Source: Phenylobacterium sp.
GTDB taxonomy: Bacteria > Pseudomonadota > Alphaproteobacteria > Caulobacterales > Caulobacteraceae
Length of the DNA: 64,000 bases
NCBI RefSeq assembly: GCF_030681155.1
Contig: NZ_JAUXXE010000071.1
Coordinates: 1 to 64,000, forward strand
Direction: 5' to 3'
The first letter of the stretch is position 1; each line of letters opens with the position of its first letter. The position numbers and the translations under genes were made by a program. The notes under the pieces are model-generated. The model saw nothing but the letters and a program-made list of their open reading frames with translations. It searched no databases and was not told the DNA's origin. Below are positions 45,988 through 55,282 of this stretch, in pieces.

Positions 45988-47463
45988 ATGAAACTCATCG
46001 GCAAGATCACTCTGGGCCTGATCGGCTTGCTGGTCATCCTGGCCGCCGTCGTGGCGATCCGCACGATCACCTATAAGCCGCCATCGGCCGCGGACCTCAC
46101 CCAAGTCAAACTGGCCCCTCCTGTCGCGATCGACACCGCCAAGGCCGCCGAGCACCTGTCCCAGGCCATCGGCTTCCAGACCGTCAGCCACCAGGACAAG
46201 TCGGAAGACCAGCCGGCCGAGTGGGACAAACTGCACGCCTGGCTGCAGGCCACCTATCCCGCGATCCACGCCGCAACCACCCGCGAAGTCATCTCGGACC
46301 ACACCCTGGTCTACACCTGGAAGGGCTCGGACCCGAGCCTTTCGCCCATCGTGCTGATGGCCCATCAGGACGTCGTGCCCGTGACCCCGGGCACCGAGAA
46401 AGACTGGAAGCATCCGCCCTTTGACGGCCTGATCGCTGATGGCGCGGTCTGGGGTCGCGGGGCCATCGACGACAAGGGCTCGCTGATCACGCTGTTCGAA
46501 GGCGCCGAGGCGCTGGCCGCCAAGGGGTTCAAGCCCCGCCGCACGGTGATCATCGTGTCCAGCCATGACGAAGAAGTGCGCGGCCAGGGCGCGCGCGCCG
46601 CCGCAGCCCTGCTGAAATCCCGCGGAATCACCGCTGACTTCGTGCTGGACGAGGGCATGGCGATCATCGCCGACAACCCCGTCATGGGCGGCCCCGTCGC
46701 ATTGATCGGCGTCGCCGAGAAAGGCTATGGCACGCTGGAGGTCACCGCCAAGGCGACCGGCGGCCACTCCTCGGCTCCGCCAGCCGATTCGGGCGGCGTC
46801 GCTACTCTGGCGAAGGCGCTGGTGAAGATCACCGACGCGCAGTTCCCGATGAAGCTGGACGGCCCCGGCGCGGGCATGCTGCAGGTCCTGGCGCCGGAAG
46901 GCTCCTGGCCGATCCGGATGGCCGTCGCCAACCGCTGGCTGTTCGAACCGCTGATCGTCAAGCAAACCGCCGCCACCCCAGCCGGGGCCGCGTTGCTGCA
47001 CACCACCATCGCCCCGACCATGCTCAAGGGCAGCCCCAAGGAAAACGTCCTGCCGCAGGACGCCACGGCCTGGATCAACTACCGCATCGCGCCTGGCGAC
47101 ACCGCCGCCAGCGTGCTGGCCTACACCAAGGCCGCGGCCGGGGACCTGCCGGTCACCATCGCCTGGGCCAAAACGCCGGACGAGCCTTCGCCAGTCTCCT
47201 CGACCAGCTCCGACGGCTGGAAGGCCATCGCGGCCCTGGCCGGCGATATGGCCAAGGCGCCGGTCGCCCCGGGCCTAGTCACCGCCGGCACAGACAGCCG
47301 CTACATGCAGCCGGTCGCCAAGGACGTCTATCGCTTCCAGCCGATGAAGTTCGCGCTGAAGGACACCCAGATGATCCACGGCACCAACGAACACATGACG
47401 CTGGAGAACCTTGGGTTAGCGGTGCAGTTCTACGCCCGGCTGATCGCCACGGCCGCCGGCTGA
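45988..47463 (+). CDS. M20 family peptidase, membrane-anchored
   Basis: A 491-residue zinc carboxypeptidase-like enzyme. An N-terminal TM anchor (LIGKITLGLIGLLVILAAVVAI) places it on the periplasmic side. Zinc ligands appear in LMAHQDVVPV (H), GRGAIDDKGS (D), SSHDEEVRG (Glu pair) and GTNEHM (H). The layout is close to PM20D1-type N-acyl-amino-acid hydrolases. Its substrate in bacteria is unknown. GGGGAG precedes the ATG. Confidence 0.88.
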   Translation: MKLIGKITLGLIGLLVILAAVVAIRTITYKPPSAADLTQVKLAPPVAIDTAKAAEHLSQAIGFQTVSHQDKSEDQPAEWDKLHAWLQATYPAIHAATTREVISDHTLVYTWKGSDPSLSPIVLMAHQDVVPVTPGTEKDWKHPPFDGLIADGAVWGRGAIDDKGSLITLFEGAEALAAKGFKPRRTVIIVSSHDEEVRGQGARAAAALLKSRGITADFVLDEGMAIIADNPVMGGPVALIGVAEKGYGTLEVTAKATGGHSSAPPADSGGVATLAKALVKITDAQFPMKLDGPGAGMLQVLAPEGSWPIRMAVANRWLFEPLIVKQTAATPAGAALLHTTIAPTMLKGSPKENVLPQDATAWINYRIAPGDTAASVLAYTKAAAGDLPVTIAWAKTPDEPSPVSSTSSDGWKAIAALAGDMAKAPVAPGLVTAGTDSRYMQPVAKDVYRFQPMKFALKDTQMIHGTNEHMTLENLGLAVQFYARLIATAAG

Positions 47464-47535
47464 GGAGCCGGGTCGACAGCGGCCGGGGATTGGTGGAAAT
47501 CCCGTCCTAACCTCACTGCGCCGGACCTCGCCTCG

Positions 47536-48582
47536 ATGCTGAATTGGATCTACGCCACCCTCGGCCATGCGTGGGGCCCGTTGCGGCTCTTCGACTCGTT
47601 CTTTTTCCTCGCGGCCATCGGCTTCGCCTTCAGCGCCCTGGCCACCTGGATCGTCCTGCCGCGCGTATGGTCCAGGCTCCCGACCGACCGTGGCCGCGCC
47701 TTCGCGGTGAACGCCGATCAAAGCGTCGGCAAGCCGCTCAGCGCAGGCCTGGTCTTCGTCAGCATCTTCTGCATCGCATCGCTGATCTTCGTCCCCTTCG
47801 GCGCCCGCAGCCTGCTGACCCTGCCGTTCGTGGTCGCGGCGATGGTCGTCGGCTATCTCGACGACCGCCGCGGCGGTTTCAGCGAATATCAGCTCGCGGT
47901 GATGGACCTAGCCATCGCACTGGGCGCCTCGATGGTGATCTACGCCCTGGCCCCGGCCACCATCTGGCTGCCAGGCTGGAAGGGCGTCATCGTCCTGGCC
48001 CCCTGGATCGCCATTCCCTTGGCGACTGGGGTCATCTGGCTCGCCATCAACGCCACCAACTGCTCGGACGGAGTGGACGGTGTTTCGGGCAGCCTGACCG
48101 GCACCGCCATCCTGCTGCTGGGCGGCCTCCTCTATACGGTGATCGGCAATGAGATCGTCGCCCAGCACCTGAACATCCCCACAAATCGCGAAGGGGCGAG
48201 CTGGGCGATCATGGCCTTCCTCATGGTCGGGGCGATCGGCGGCTATCTCTGGTACAACGCCACGCCCAGCCTGGTGCTGATGGGCGACGCCGGCTCGCGG
48301 CCCATCGGCCTGCTGATCGGCATGCTGGTGGTGGCGACCAACAACCCGCTGTTCCTGCTGCTGATCGGCTCCGTGATCCTGCTCAACGGCGCGACCGGCT
48401 TGGTGAAGGTCGCGCTGATGCGCTTCTTCGGGCTGAAAATCCTCGCCGGGGTGCGGTTTCCCCTGCACGACCACTGTCGCAAGGAGCTGGGCTGGTCGAA
48501 CACCCAGGTCTTGGTGCGCTTCATGCTGGTCCATCTGGGCGTCTCGGCCCTGCTGGTCATACTGGCGCTCAAGCTGCGCTAG
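47536..48582 (+). CDS. MraY-like polyprenyl-phosphate phosphosugar transferase (divergent)
   Basis: A 348-residue inner-membrane protein with about ten predicted TM helices. It keeps the MraY landmarks in order: GYLDDRRGGFSEYQ where MraY has the catalytic DDxxK loop, NATNCSDGVDGVSGS, MGDAGSRPIG and the C-terminal HDHCRKELGWSNTQVLVRF. The DD pair is present but the following lysine is replaced (DDRRGG). The real mraY is expected in the cell-wall cluster, which is not in this window, so this is probably a paralogue acting on another sugar-nucleotide substrate. Confidence 0.75.
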   Translation: MLNWIYATLGHAWGPLRLFDSFFFLAAIGFAFSALATWIVLPRVWSRLPTDRGRAFAVNADQSVGKPLSAGLVFVSIFCIASLIFVPFGARSLLTLPFVVAAMVVGYLDDRRGGFSEYQLAVMDLAIALGASMVIYALAPATIWLPGWKGVIVLAPWIAIPLATGVIWLAINATNCSDGVDGVSGSLTGTAILLLGGLLYTVIGNEIVAQHLNIPTNREGASWAIMAFLMVGAIGGYLWYNATPSLVLMGDAGSRPIGLLIGMLVVATNNPLFLLLIGSVILLNGATGLVKVALMRFFGLKILAGVRFPLHDHCRKELGWSNTQVLVRFMLVHLGVSALLVILALKLR

Positions 48583-48714
48583 GTCGCCAAGCCAGATAAA
48601 ATCACCGAAACCCGTCAAGCTTTGGCAATAACCGCCTGCGCATAGCGCTCGGGCACTTGCGAACTGGCGCTGCGCATCGCACGTTCCAGTCCTATCGAAT
48701 TGGAGACCTCCCCT

Positions 48715-49326
48715 ATGCGTAACTGGCGCCTGGACGAAGACGACGACGGCGACGAGAACGCCCGCAAGCCCGACATGCCTATGACGTCTGGGCCCGTCCA
48801 GAATGCGTTGTTCAAGTCGCGCACCGTGCTGGTGTTCGGCGAAATCGACATGCGCCTGGCCGAGCGGGTGACCGCTCAGCTGCTGGCGCTGTCGGCAGAG
48901 AGCGACAAGCCGATCAAGGTCGTGATCAATTCTCCCGGCGGCCACGTCGAGAGCGGCGACACCATCCACGACATGATCCGCTACTGCGGTCCTCAGGTGA
49001 AGGTGATCGGGACCGGCTGGGTCGCCAGCGCCGGCGCCTCGATCTTCCTGGGCGCCCAGAAGGAAAGCCGCTTCTGCCTGCCCAACACCCGCTTCCTTCT
49101 GCACCAGCCCATGGGCGGCGTGCGCGGCCAAGCCTCGGACATCCAGATCGAGGCCGAGGAGATCGTGAAGATGCGCGAGCGCGTCAACCGCATGATCGCC
49201 AAGGAAACCGGCCAGCCCTACGACAAGATCGTCAAGGACACCCAGCGTAACTTCTGGATGGGGGCCGAGGCCGCCGTCGAGTACGGGCTGGTGTCCAAGA
49301 TCATCAACAACGCCACCGAGGCCTAA
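48715..49326 (+). CDS. ClpP-like serine peptidase with acidic N-terminus
   Basis: A 203-residue member of the ClpP family. The catalytic triad can be placed: Ser in WVASAGASIFLG, His in FLLHQPMGG and Asp in IVKDTQRNF. NSPGGHVESGDTIHDMI and AAVEYGLVSKI are also characteristic. It opens with an unusual acidic stretch (DEDDDGDEN) in place of the normal axial-loop N-terminus. No clpX or tig gene is adjacent, so it is a second, stand-alone copy. The start ATG 48715 follows GGAG. Confidence 0.85.
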   Translation: MRNWRLDEDDDGDENARKPDMPMTSGPVQNALFKSRTVLVFGEIDMRLAERVTAQLLALSAESDKPIKVVINSPGGHVESGDTIHDMIRYCGPQVKVIGTGWVASAGASIFLGAQKESRFCLPNTRFLLHQPMGGVRGQASDIQIEAEEIVKMRERVNRMIAKETGQPYDKIVKDTQRNFWMGAEAAVEYGLVSKIINNATEA

Positions 49327-49330
49327 GGTG

Positions 49331-50944
49331 ATGGCCGCGCCCTGGTGGAAGGGCGCGGTCGTCTACCACGTCTATGTCCGCAGCTTTTTCGACTCGGACG
49401 GCGACGGCCACGGCGACCTGAACGGCGTCCTGGCAAAACTGGACTACATCGAGAGCCTTGGCGTCGACGCCATCTGGCTCTCGCCTGTCCACCCCTCGCC
49501 CAACCGCGACTGGGGCTACGACATCTCCGACTATGAGGGCGTCCATCCCGACTACGGGACGATGGCCGATCTGGAAGCCCTGGTGACCACCGCTCATGCG
49601 CGCGGCCTGAAGGTCATGCTGGACGAGGTGTTGGCCCATACCTCCGACGAACACGCCTGGTTCGCCCAGAGCCGCGACGGCGGCGCCGAAGGCGAGAAGG
49701 CCGACTGGTACGTCTGGGCCGATCCGGCGCAGGACGGGACCGCGCCGAACAACTGGCTGTCGGTGTTCGGCGGCCCGGCCTGGGCCTACCAACCCGCGCG
49801 CCGCCAGCACTATCACCACAAGTTCCTGCGCCAGCAGCCCAAGCTGAACTGGCGTCAGCCGCACGCCCAGGAGGCGGCGCTGAAGGTGCTCGACTTCTGG
49901 CTGGCCAAGGGGATCGACGGCTTCCGGCTCGACGTCGCCGGCACCTTCCTCCACGACGACGCCCTGACCGACAATCCCGCTGTGCCGCCGGCCGAACGCA
50001 CCCGCCATCACTGGTCCCACGCCAGCGAAATGCAGCGCCACCTGCACGACTCCAACTTGGCCGAGAACATCCCGCTGCTGGACGTGATCCGCCGCCGGGT
50101 GGACGCCCACAACAACGACGGCGAAGGCGAGCGGTTCGTGTTCGGCGAGTTTTCCGAGGAGGAGGAGCGCTGCGGAGCCTATTGCACGCCGCAGGAGGGC
50201 CTGCACTCGGCCTACACCTTCGTGCTGCTGCACGCGCGCAAACTGGCCGCCCAGGTGTTCCGCGAACACTACGAGACGCTGGGACGCTTCCCCGACCACT
50301 GGCCCTGCATCTCGTTCTGCAACCACGACATCCCGCGCACCGCCAGCCGGTTCGGCGGCGGCGAGGACGTCGCCCGGCTGATGCTGGCGCTGCTGCTCAG
50401 CCTGAAGGGCACCACCCTGCTCTATCAGGGCGAGGAACTAGGCCTGCCCGAGGCCCGCAGCCTGACCCGGGAGGAAATCCGCGATCCGGTGGGCGATCTC
50501 TACTGGCCAATCTCGAAGGGCCGCGACGGCTCGCGCACGCCGATGCCCTGGACCGAGAGCGCCAATCTCGGTTTCTCGACCGCCAAGCCCTGGCTGCCCG
50601 CCGCGCCGGAGCACGTCGGCCTGTCGGCGGCGAGCCAGGACGGTGATCCGAATTCCACATTGGCCTTCTCGCGGGCGCTGATCGCCCTGCGGAAGGCTAC
50701 GCCCGCCCTTACCGTCGGCGAGATCGAGATGATCACCACGCCCGAGCCGGTGCTGGCCTTCATCCGCTACGAGGGCGCAGAGCGCATCGCCTGCGCATTC
50801 AATATGAGCGCCGCCCCGGCCATCTTCGGCGACGAGCGGCTGGCGGGCGGCGAACTCCTAACGCCCTCGACTGGCGAGGCCAGTCTCGACGGCGCGGCCC
50901 TGCACCTGGGACCTCACGCCGCCCGGTTCCTGCGGCTCGCCTGA
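49331..50944 (+). CDS. GH13 alpha-glucosidase / oligo-1,6-glucosidase-like
   Basis: A 537-residue cytoplasmic glycoside hydrolase. The GH13 residues are D in GFRLDVAGTF (nucleophile), E in VFGEFSEEEE (acid/base) and HD in FCNHDIPRTA. Conserved region I reads DEVLAHTSDEH, with Ala where most family members keep Asn before the His. Its start (WWKGAVVYHVYVRSFFDSDGDGHGDL) is typical of alpha-glucosidases. It follows the ClpP-like gene by four bases. It probably hydrolyses oligosaccharide alpha-linkages; specificity is not determined. Confidence 0.88.
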   Translation: MAAPWWKGAVVYHVYVRSFFDSDGDGHGDLNGVLAKLDYIESLGVDAIWLSPVHPSPNRDWGYDISDYEGVHPDYGTMADLEALVTTAHARGLKVMLDEVLAHTSDEHAWFAQSRDGGAEGEKADWYVWADPAQDGTAPNNWLSVFGGPAWAYQPARRQHYHHKFLRQQPKLNWRQPHAQEAALKVLDFWLAKGIDGFRLDVAGTFLHDDALTDNPAVPPAERTRHHWSHASEMQRHLHDSNLAENIPLLDVIRRRVDAHNNDGEGERFVFGEFSEEEERCGAYCTPQEGLHSAYTFVLLHARKLAAQVFREHYETLGRFPDHWPCISFCNHDIPRTASRFGGGEDVARLMLALLLSLKGTTLLYQGEELGLPEARSLTREEIRDPVGDLYWPISKGRDGSRTPMPWTESANLGFSTAKPWLPAAPEHVGLSAASQDGDPNSTLAFSRALIALRKATPALTVGEIEMITTPEPVLAFIRYEGAERIACAFNMSAAPAIFGDERLAGGELLTPSTGEASLDGAALHLGPHAARFLRLA

Positions 50945-50961
50945 CGCGCTAGAAGAGGCCC

Positions 50962-52068
50962 ATGGCCGACGGCGAAACAAAGCAAGCCCGCACCCCCACT
51001 GCCGACATCAAGTTCGGCCGCGGGTTCCTGCACGACATCTGGTACTTCGCGGCGCTTTCCAGCGACCTGAAGGCCGGCAAGCTGCAGCGCTACGAACTAC
51101 TGGGCGAACCGGTGCTGCTTGGCCGCGACCGAGCCGGCAAGGTCTATGCGCTGAAGGACATCTGTCCGCACCGCGCGGCCCCGCTATCGGCCGGCAAGCT
51201 GACACGGGAAGCCGACGGCGCCGAAAGCGTCGAATGCCCCTATCACGGCTGGCGATTCCGGACAGACGGCGCCTGCGCGGCCATTCCCTCGTTGGTCGAC
51301 GACCAGGCCATGGACGTCAGCCGCATCCGGGTCCGCAACTATCCGGCCACCGAGAGCCAAGGGCTGGTGTTCGTCTGGATCAGCTCCGATCCCCGCTTCA
51401 CGGGCGAGCCGTCCGAACCGCCGCCGGTCTTCCCCGGCGTGGTCGGCGGCGGCCCCAAGCTGGTCGACCGCATGGAGTTCGACGCCCATATCGACCACGC
51501 GGTGGTGGGTCTGATGGACCCGGCGCACGGCCCCTACGTGCATCAGCAATGGTGGTGGCGCTCGGCCAAGAGCCAGCACGAGAAGGCCAAGAAGTTCGAG
51601 CCCCGCGAGCAGGGCTTCGCCATGGTCCGCCATGAACCGTCGAAGAACAGCCGCGCCTACGCCGTGCTCGGCGGCGAGCCGCTGACCGAGATCACCTTCC
51701 GTATCCCAGGCATGCGCTGGGAGCACGTGACCGTCGGCCAGCGCCAGGTGCTGTCGCTGACCTGCCTGACCCCGATCAACGAGGCCAAGACCAAGATCAC
51801 CCAGATCGTCTGGTCAGATCACCCGGCGTTCCTGTTCCTGAAGCCGTTCATCGCCGCAGGCGCACGCGCCTTCCTGCGCCAGGACGGCGACATGGTGAAC
51901 CTGCAGAACGAGGGCCTGCGCTACGACCCTGCTCTGCTGTGGATCGACGACGCCGATCGCCAGGCGAAGTGGTACCAGCAGCTCAAGCGTGAATGGACCG
52001 CCAGCCGTCAGGCCGGTCGGCCCTTTGCAAATCCCGTGGAAGCCGCCACCCTGCGTTGGCGCAGCTAG
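50962..52068 (+). CDS. Rieske aromatic-ring-hydroxylating oxygenase, alpha subunit
   Basis: A 368-residue iron enzyme. The Rieske 2Fe-2S ligands are CPHRAAPL (C, H) and CPYHGWRF (C, H). The mononuclear iron site is suggested by the HIDHAVVGLMDPAHGPYVH stretch with its acidic and His residues. The overall pattern fits single-component-type Rieske oxygenases (VanA-like) rather than those with beta subunits. No reductase gene is adjacent. A role in degrading an aromatic or sterol-like compound is possible; the substrate is unknown. Confidence 0.88.
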   Translation: MADGETKQARTPTADIKFGRGFLHDIWYFAALSSDLKAGKLQRYELLGEPVLLGRDRAGKVYALKDICPHRAAPLSAGKLTREADGAESVECPYHGWRFRTDGACAAIPSLVDDQAMDVSRIRVRNYPATESQGLVFVWISSDPRFTGEPSEPPPVFPGVVGGGPKLVDRMEFDAHIDHAVVGLMDPAHGPYVHQQWWWRSAKSQHEKAKKFEPREQGFAMVRHEPSKNSRAYAVLGGEPLTEITFRIPGMRWEHVTVGQRQVLSLTCLTPINEAKTKITQIVWSDHPAFLFLKPFIAAGARAFLRQDGDMVNLQNEGLRYDPALLWIDDADRQAKWYQQLKREWTASRQAGRPFANPVEAATLRWRS

Positions 52069-52079
52069 GCGGGGACACC

Positions 52080-52862
52080 ATGGACTTTACGACCAGCGAC
52101 GGCCTCTCGGTCAGCTACGACGACATCGCGCCGGAGGGCTATGAGCGGGCGATCCTGCTGGTCCACGGCTTTGCGTCGAACCGCAACGAAGGCTGGAAGC
52201 GCACCGGATGGTACGCGGCGTTGGAGCGGCGACGGTTCCGCGTCATCGCGCTGGACCAACGCGGCCACGGCCAGAGCGCAAAGCCGCATGAGCCGGAAGC
52301 CTATCGACGTGAAAATCTGGCCCGCGACGTGGTGGAGTTGATCGACCACCTGGGAATCAACCGCGTCGATCTGTTCGGCTATTCCATGGGTGCGCGGGTC
52401 GCCTCGGCCGCGGCGCTGGTGGCCCCTGACAGGTTCTCCAACCTCATCCTGGGCGGGGTCGGAGACAAGATGCTGAGCGAGCGCCCCTCGGCGCGCGGCG
52501 ACGTGATGGCCCAGGCGATGCTGGCCGAGGATCCCGAGAGCATCACCGAGCCCTTCCTGCGCAGCTTCCGCCAGTTCGCCGACGAACAGGGCGAGGACCG
52601 CCAGGCGCTCGCCGCCTTCGTTCAGGTGGAAAATCCACCCCTCGACACGGACAGCTTCGCGACCCTGCCGATGCCGGTTCTGGCGGTGGCGGGCCAGCGC
52701 GAGACCAATGGCGATCCGGAAGTCCTGGCCAAGGCGTTCGCCCACGGCCATGGCGTGATCATCCCCGGCTGCGACCACTTCTCGGCCATACCGCACGCCC
52801 TCACCAAGGCCGCGGTGTTCGACTTCATCGACGGTGTGCTCGACGATCCCTGGGCGCGGTAG
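52080..52862 (+). CDS. Alpha/beta hydrolase
   Basis: A 260-residue soluble hydrolase. The oxyanion region is LLVHGFASNRN, the nucleophile Ser is in LFGYSMGAR and the catalytic His is in GCDHFSAI. The lid is short and helical. It starts 11 bases after the Rieske oxygenase stop with GGGGAC upstream, so it is probably in the same transcript and may cleave a product of the oxygenase. The substrate is unknown. Confidence 0.86.
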   Translation: MDFTTSDGLSVSYDDIAPEGYERAILLVHGFASNRNEGWKRTGWYAALERRRFRVIALDQRGHGQSAKPHEPEAYRRENLARDVVELIDHLGINRVDLFGYSMGARVASAAALVAPDRFSNLILGGVGDKMLSERPSARGDVMAQAMLAEDPESITEPFLRSFRQFADEQGEDRQALAAFVQVENPPLDTDSFATLPMPVLAVAGQRETNGDPEVLAKAFAHGHGVIIPGCDHFSAIPHALTKAAVFDFIDGVLDDPWAR

Positions 52863-52875
52863 AGCTGCTCAAAGA

Positions 52876-52912
52876 AGGCCCCTCCCCCGACCTCTCCCCA
52901 GCGGGGAGAGGA
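52876..52912. repeat. G/C-rich inverted repeat between convergent genes
   Basis: A perfect nine-base inverted repeat CCTCTCCCC (52892-52900), loop AGC, GGGGAGAGG (52904-52912), preceded by CCCCTCCCCCG. It is related in composition to the composite element at 43192-43320. It lies between two convergent genes and may serve as a bidirectional terminator, though it has no U-tract. Confidence 0.6.
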
Positions 52913-52932
52913 GTAGAATATTTCCGGCCCGC

Positions 52933-53565
52933 CTAGTCCTTCGGACCCATGTTGTAGGGGCCGCCCTTGGCGAGCGCCGCGCGGTAGGCTGGGCGGTCTT
53001 GGAAGCGCTTCACCCAGGCGGCGATGTTCGGATAGGCGGCGTAGCGGCCGAAAGCCCCGACGATCTCGCCGACGAAGCTCATCTGGATGTCAGCCGCCGA
53101 CAGTTCCGAGCCCATCAGATAGTCACGGCCTTCAAGCACGCCCTCGACATAGCCGAGATGGTTGGCGATCTCGCTCTCGATGCGCGGGTGCAGCGGCGCG
53201 CCGGCCTCGCCCAGGCGCCCGACATACATGAACAGCATCAGCGGCAGCATGGCCGAGCCCTCTGCATAGTGCAGCCACTGCTGATAGGTGTCGTATTCGG
53301 GCGTATTGGCGGCGGGAGCCAGGTCGCCCGCGCCGTGATGGCGCAGGACGTAGTCGATGATCGCGCCGGACTCGATGACCGTCGCCGCGCCCTCGGTGAC
53401 CACCGGCGACTTGCCGAGCGGATGCACCGCCTTCAGCTCCGGCGGCGCCAACCGCGTCGTCGCGTCGCGCTGATAGGATTTGATCTCGTAGGGAAGCTTG
53501 AGCTCCTCCAGCAGCCAGAGGATGCGCTGCGAGCGCGAGTCGTTGAGGTGATGAACGACGATCAT
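52933..53565 (-). CDS. Glutathione S-transferase
   Basis: A 210-residue cytoplasmic transferase. The N-terminal thioredoxin-like domain begins MIVVHHLNDSRSQRILWLLEEL, in which the Ser/Arg pair takes the glutathione-binding place, and continues with KAVHPLGKSPVV and ATVIESGAIIDYVL. The C-terminal helical domain (ELSAADIQMSFV) is typical. It is convergent with the hydrolase. It may protect against electrophiles made by the oxygenase nearby, but this is inference. Confidence 0.9.
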   Translation of the reverse strand: MIVVHHLNDSRSQRILWLLEELKLPYEIKSYQRDATTRLAPPELKAVHPLGKSPVVTEGAATVIESGAIIDYVLRHHGAGDLAPAANTPEYDTYQQWLHYAEGSAMLPLMLFMYVGRLGEAGAPLHPRIESEIANHLGYVEGVLEGRDYLMGSELSAADIQMSFVGEIVGAFGRYAAYPNIAAWVKRFQDRPAYRAALAKGGPYNMGPKD

Positions 53566-53641
53566 GGCCGGCTCCGGTTTCTCTGTTCTCGAGGCGTACA
53601 GGCCAGCGTGACGGGCGACAAGCTTCGCCTATAGTTGGCGG

Positions 53642-55282
53642 ATGATCTTGCAGAACCTACCCGCTCGCCTCACAGAGGCCGCCGACTCCGCCGAAGCCCT
53701 TGTCGCCCGGATGAAGCAGGCGACCATGGCCCGCGTCAGCTCCGAGGGCCGCCTCGACCGGCGCGCGCTCGACGCCGAACAGCATGTCGCCCACGGCCTG
53801 GCCTGGGCGGCGTCCTATGCCGAGACCCTTCGCCAGACTGCGGCCTGGGCTAAGGCGCTGGACGCCGAGGGCCGGCTGGGAGAAGCCGAGGCCCTGCCCG
53901 CGCAACTGCTCGCCTTTGAATATCTGAGCCAACTGGCCGGCGGGGTGCCGATGAACCAGGGCGAGACCTTCCGCCCCGGGGACCTTGGCCTGGACGCCGG
54001 TGACCTTGCGCCGATCATCGAACGCCTGCGGCCCGGCGCATCCCAGGCGGTGAAGACCAGGATCGTCGCGCTGCTGGAAGCCGCGCGCGGGCGCCCCTCG
54101 CTGGAAGCCAGCGGCCTCGACGAAACCCTGGAACAGGTCCGTGATCAGTTCCACGCCTTCACCAACGAAAAGATCTCGCCGCACGCCCATGGCTGGCATC
54201 TGCGCGACGAACTCATTCCCCTGCCGCTCATCGAAGAGTTGGCGGAGCTCGGCGTTTTCGGCCTGACGGCCCCCGAGGCCTACGGCGGATCGGGTCTAGG
54301 CAAGGTGGCGATGTGCGTGGTGTCCGAGGCGCTGTCTCGCGGCTGGATCGGAACCGGCTCGCTGGGCACCCGCTCGGAGATCGCGGCCGAACTGATCCTG
54401 GTCCACGGCACCGATGAGCAGAAGCAGCGCTTCCTGCCGGCCATCGCCTCGGGCCAGATCATCCCGACCGCCGTCTTCACCGAGCCGGAAGCTGGATCCG
54501 ACCTCGGCTCGCTGCGCACGCGCGCTGTTCGCAATGGCGATGCCTGGCAGGTGACGGGCGCCAAGACCTGGATCACCCACGCCGCCCGCGCCGACCTGAT
54601 GACGCTGCTGGTGCGGACTGATCCAAGCTCGAAGGACCATCGCGGACTGTCGATGTTCCTGGCGGAGAAACCGCGCGGAACGGTGGCCGCGCCCTTCCCG
54701 GCCGCGGGCATGGACGGCGGCGAGATCGGGGTGATCGGCTATCGCGGCATGAAGGAGTACGAGATCGCCTTCGACGGCTTCTCTGTCCCGCACGCCAACC
54801 TGCTCGGGGGCCAGGAGGGCCAAGGCTTCTCTCAACTGATGGCCACCTTCGAGAGCGCCCGGATCCAGACCGCGGCGCGGGCGATCGGCGTCGCGCAGTC
54901 AGCCCTCGACCTCGCCCTCGACTATGCGCTCGCCCGGCGTCAGTTCACCCAATCGATCGCCGACTTCCCCCGGGTGGCCAACAAGCTCGCCTATATGGCG
55001 GCCGAGATCCTCGGCGCTCGCCGCCTGGCCTGGTTCGCGGCCGGCACGAAGGATGAGGGGCGTCGCTGCGACCTTGAGGCCGGCATGGCCAAGCTGGTCG
55101 CCGCACGGGTCGCGTGGGCCTGCGCCGACAACGCTGTCCAGATCCACGGCGGGACGGGGTTTGCGGTCGAGCAGCCGGTAAGCCGCGTTCTGGCCGACGC
55201 TCGGATCCTGAACATCTTCGAGGGCGCTGGCGAAATTCAGGCCCAGGTCATCGCGCGCCGGATGCTTGAAGGCGCGAACTAG
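53642..55282 (+). CDS. Acyl-CoA dehydrogenase with N-terminal extension, probable methylsuccinyl-CoA dehydrogenase
   Basis: A 546-residue flavoprotein. About 170 N-terminal residues precede the normal dehydrogenase fold, which contains VFTEPEAGSDLGSLRT, the middle-domain signature and the C-terminal NIFEGAGEI with the catalytic Glu in the medium-chain position. This length and the extra N-terminal domain match (2S)-methylsuccinyl-CoA dehydrogenase of the ethylmalonyl-CoA pathway. Electrons would pass to ETF, encoded at 58.6 kb, and the pathway needs adenosylcobalamin, whose adenosyltransferase is at 57.5 kb. The substrate call is an inference; another extended acyl-CoA dehydrogenase is possible. 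Confidence 0.65.
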   Translation: MILQNLPARLTEAADSAEALVARMKQATMARVSSEGRLDRRALDAEQHVAHGLAWAASYAETLRQTAAWAKALDAEGRLGEAEALPAQLLAFEYLSQLAGGVPMNQGETFRPGDLGLDAGDLAPIIERLRPGASQAVKTRIVALLEAARGRPSLEASGLDETLEQVRDQFHAFTNEKISPHAHGWHLRDELIPLPLIEELAELGVFGLTAPEAYGGSGLGKVAMCVVSEALSRGWIGTGSLGTRSEIAAELILVHGTDEQKQRFLPAIASGQIIPTAVFTEPEAGSDLGSLRTRAVRNGDAWQVTGAKTWITHAARADLMTLLVRTDPSSKDHRGLSMFLAEKPRGTVAAPFPAAGMDGGEIGVIGYRGMKEYEIAFDGFSVPHANLLGGQEGQGFSQLMATFESARIQTAARAIGVAQSALDLALDYALARRQFTQSIADFPRVANKLAYMAAEILGARRLAWFAAGTKDEGRRCDLEAGMAKLVAARVAWACADNAVQIHGGTGFAVEQPVSRVLADARILNIFEGAGEIQAQVIARRMLEGAN

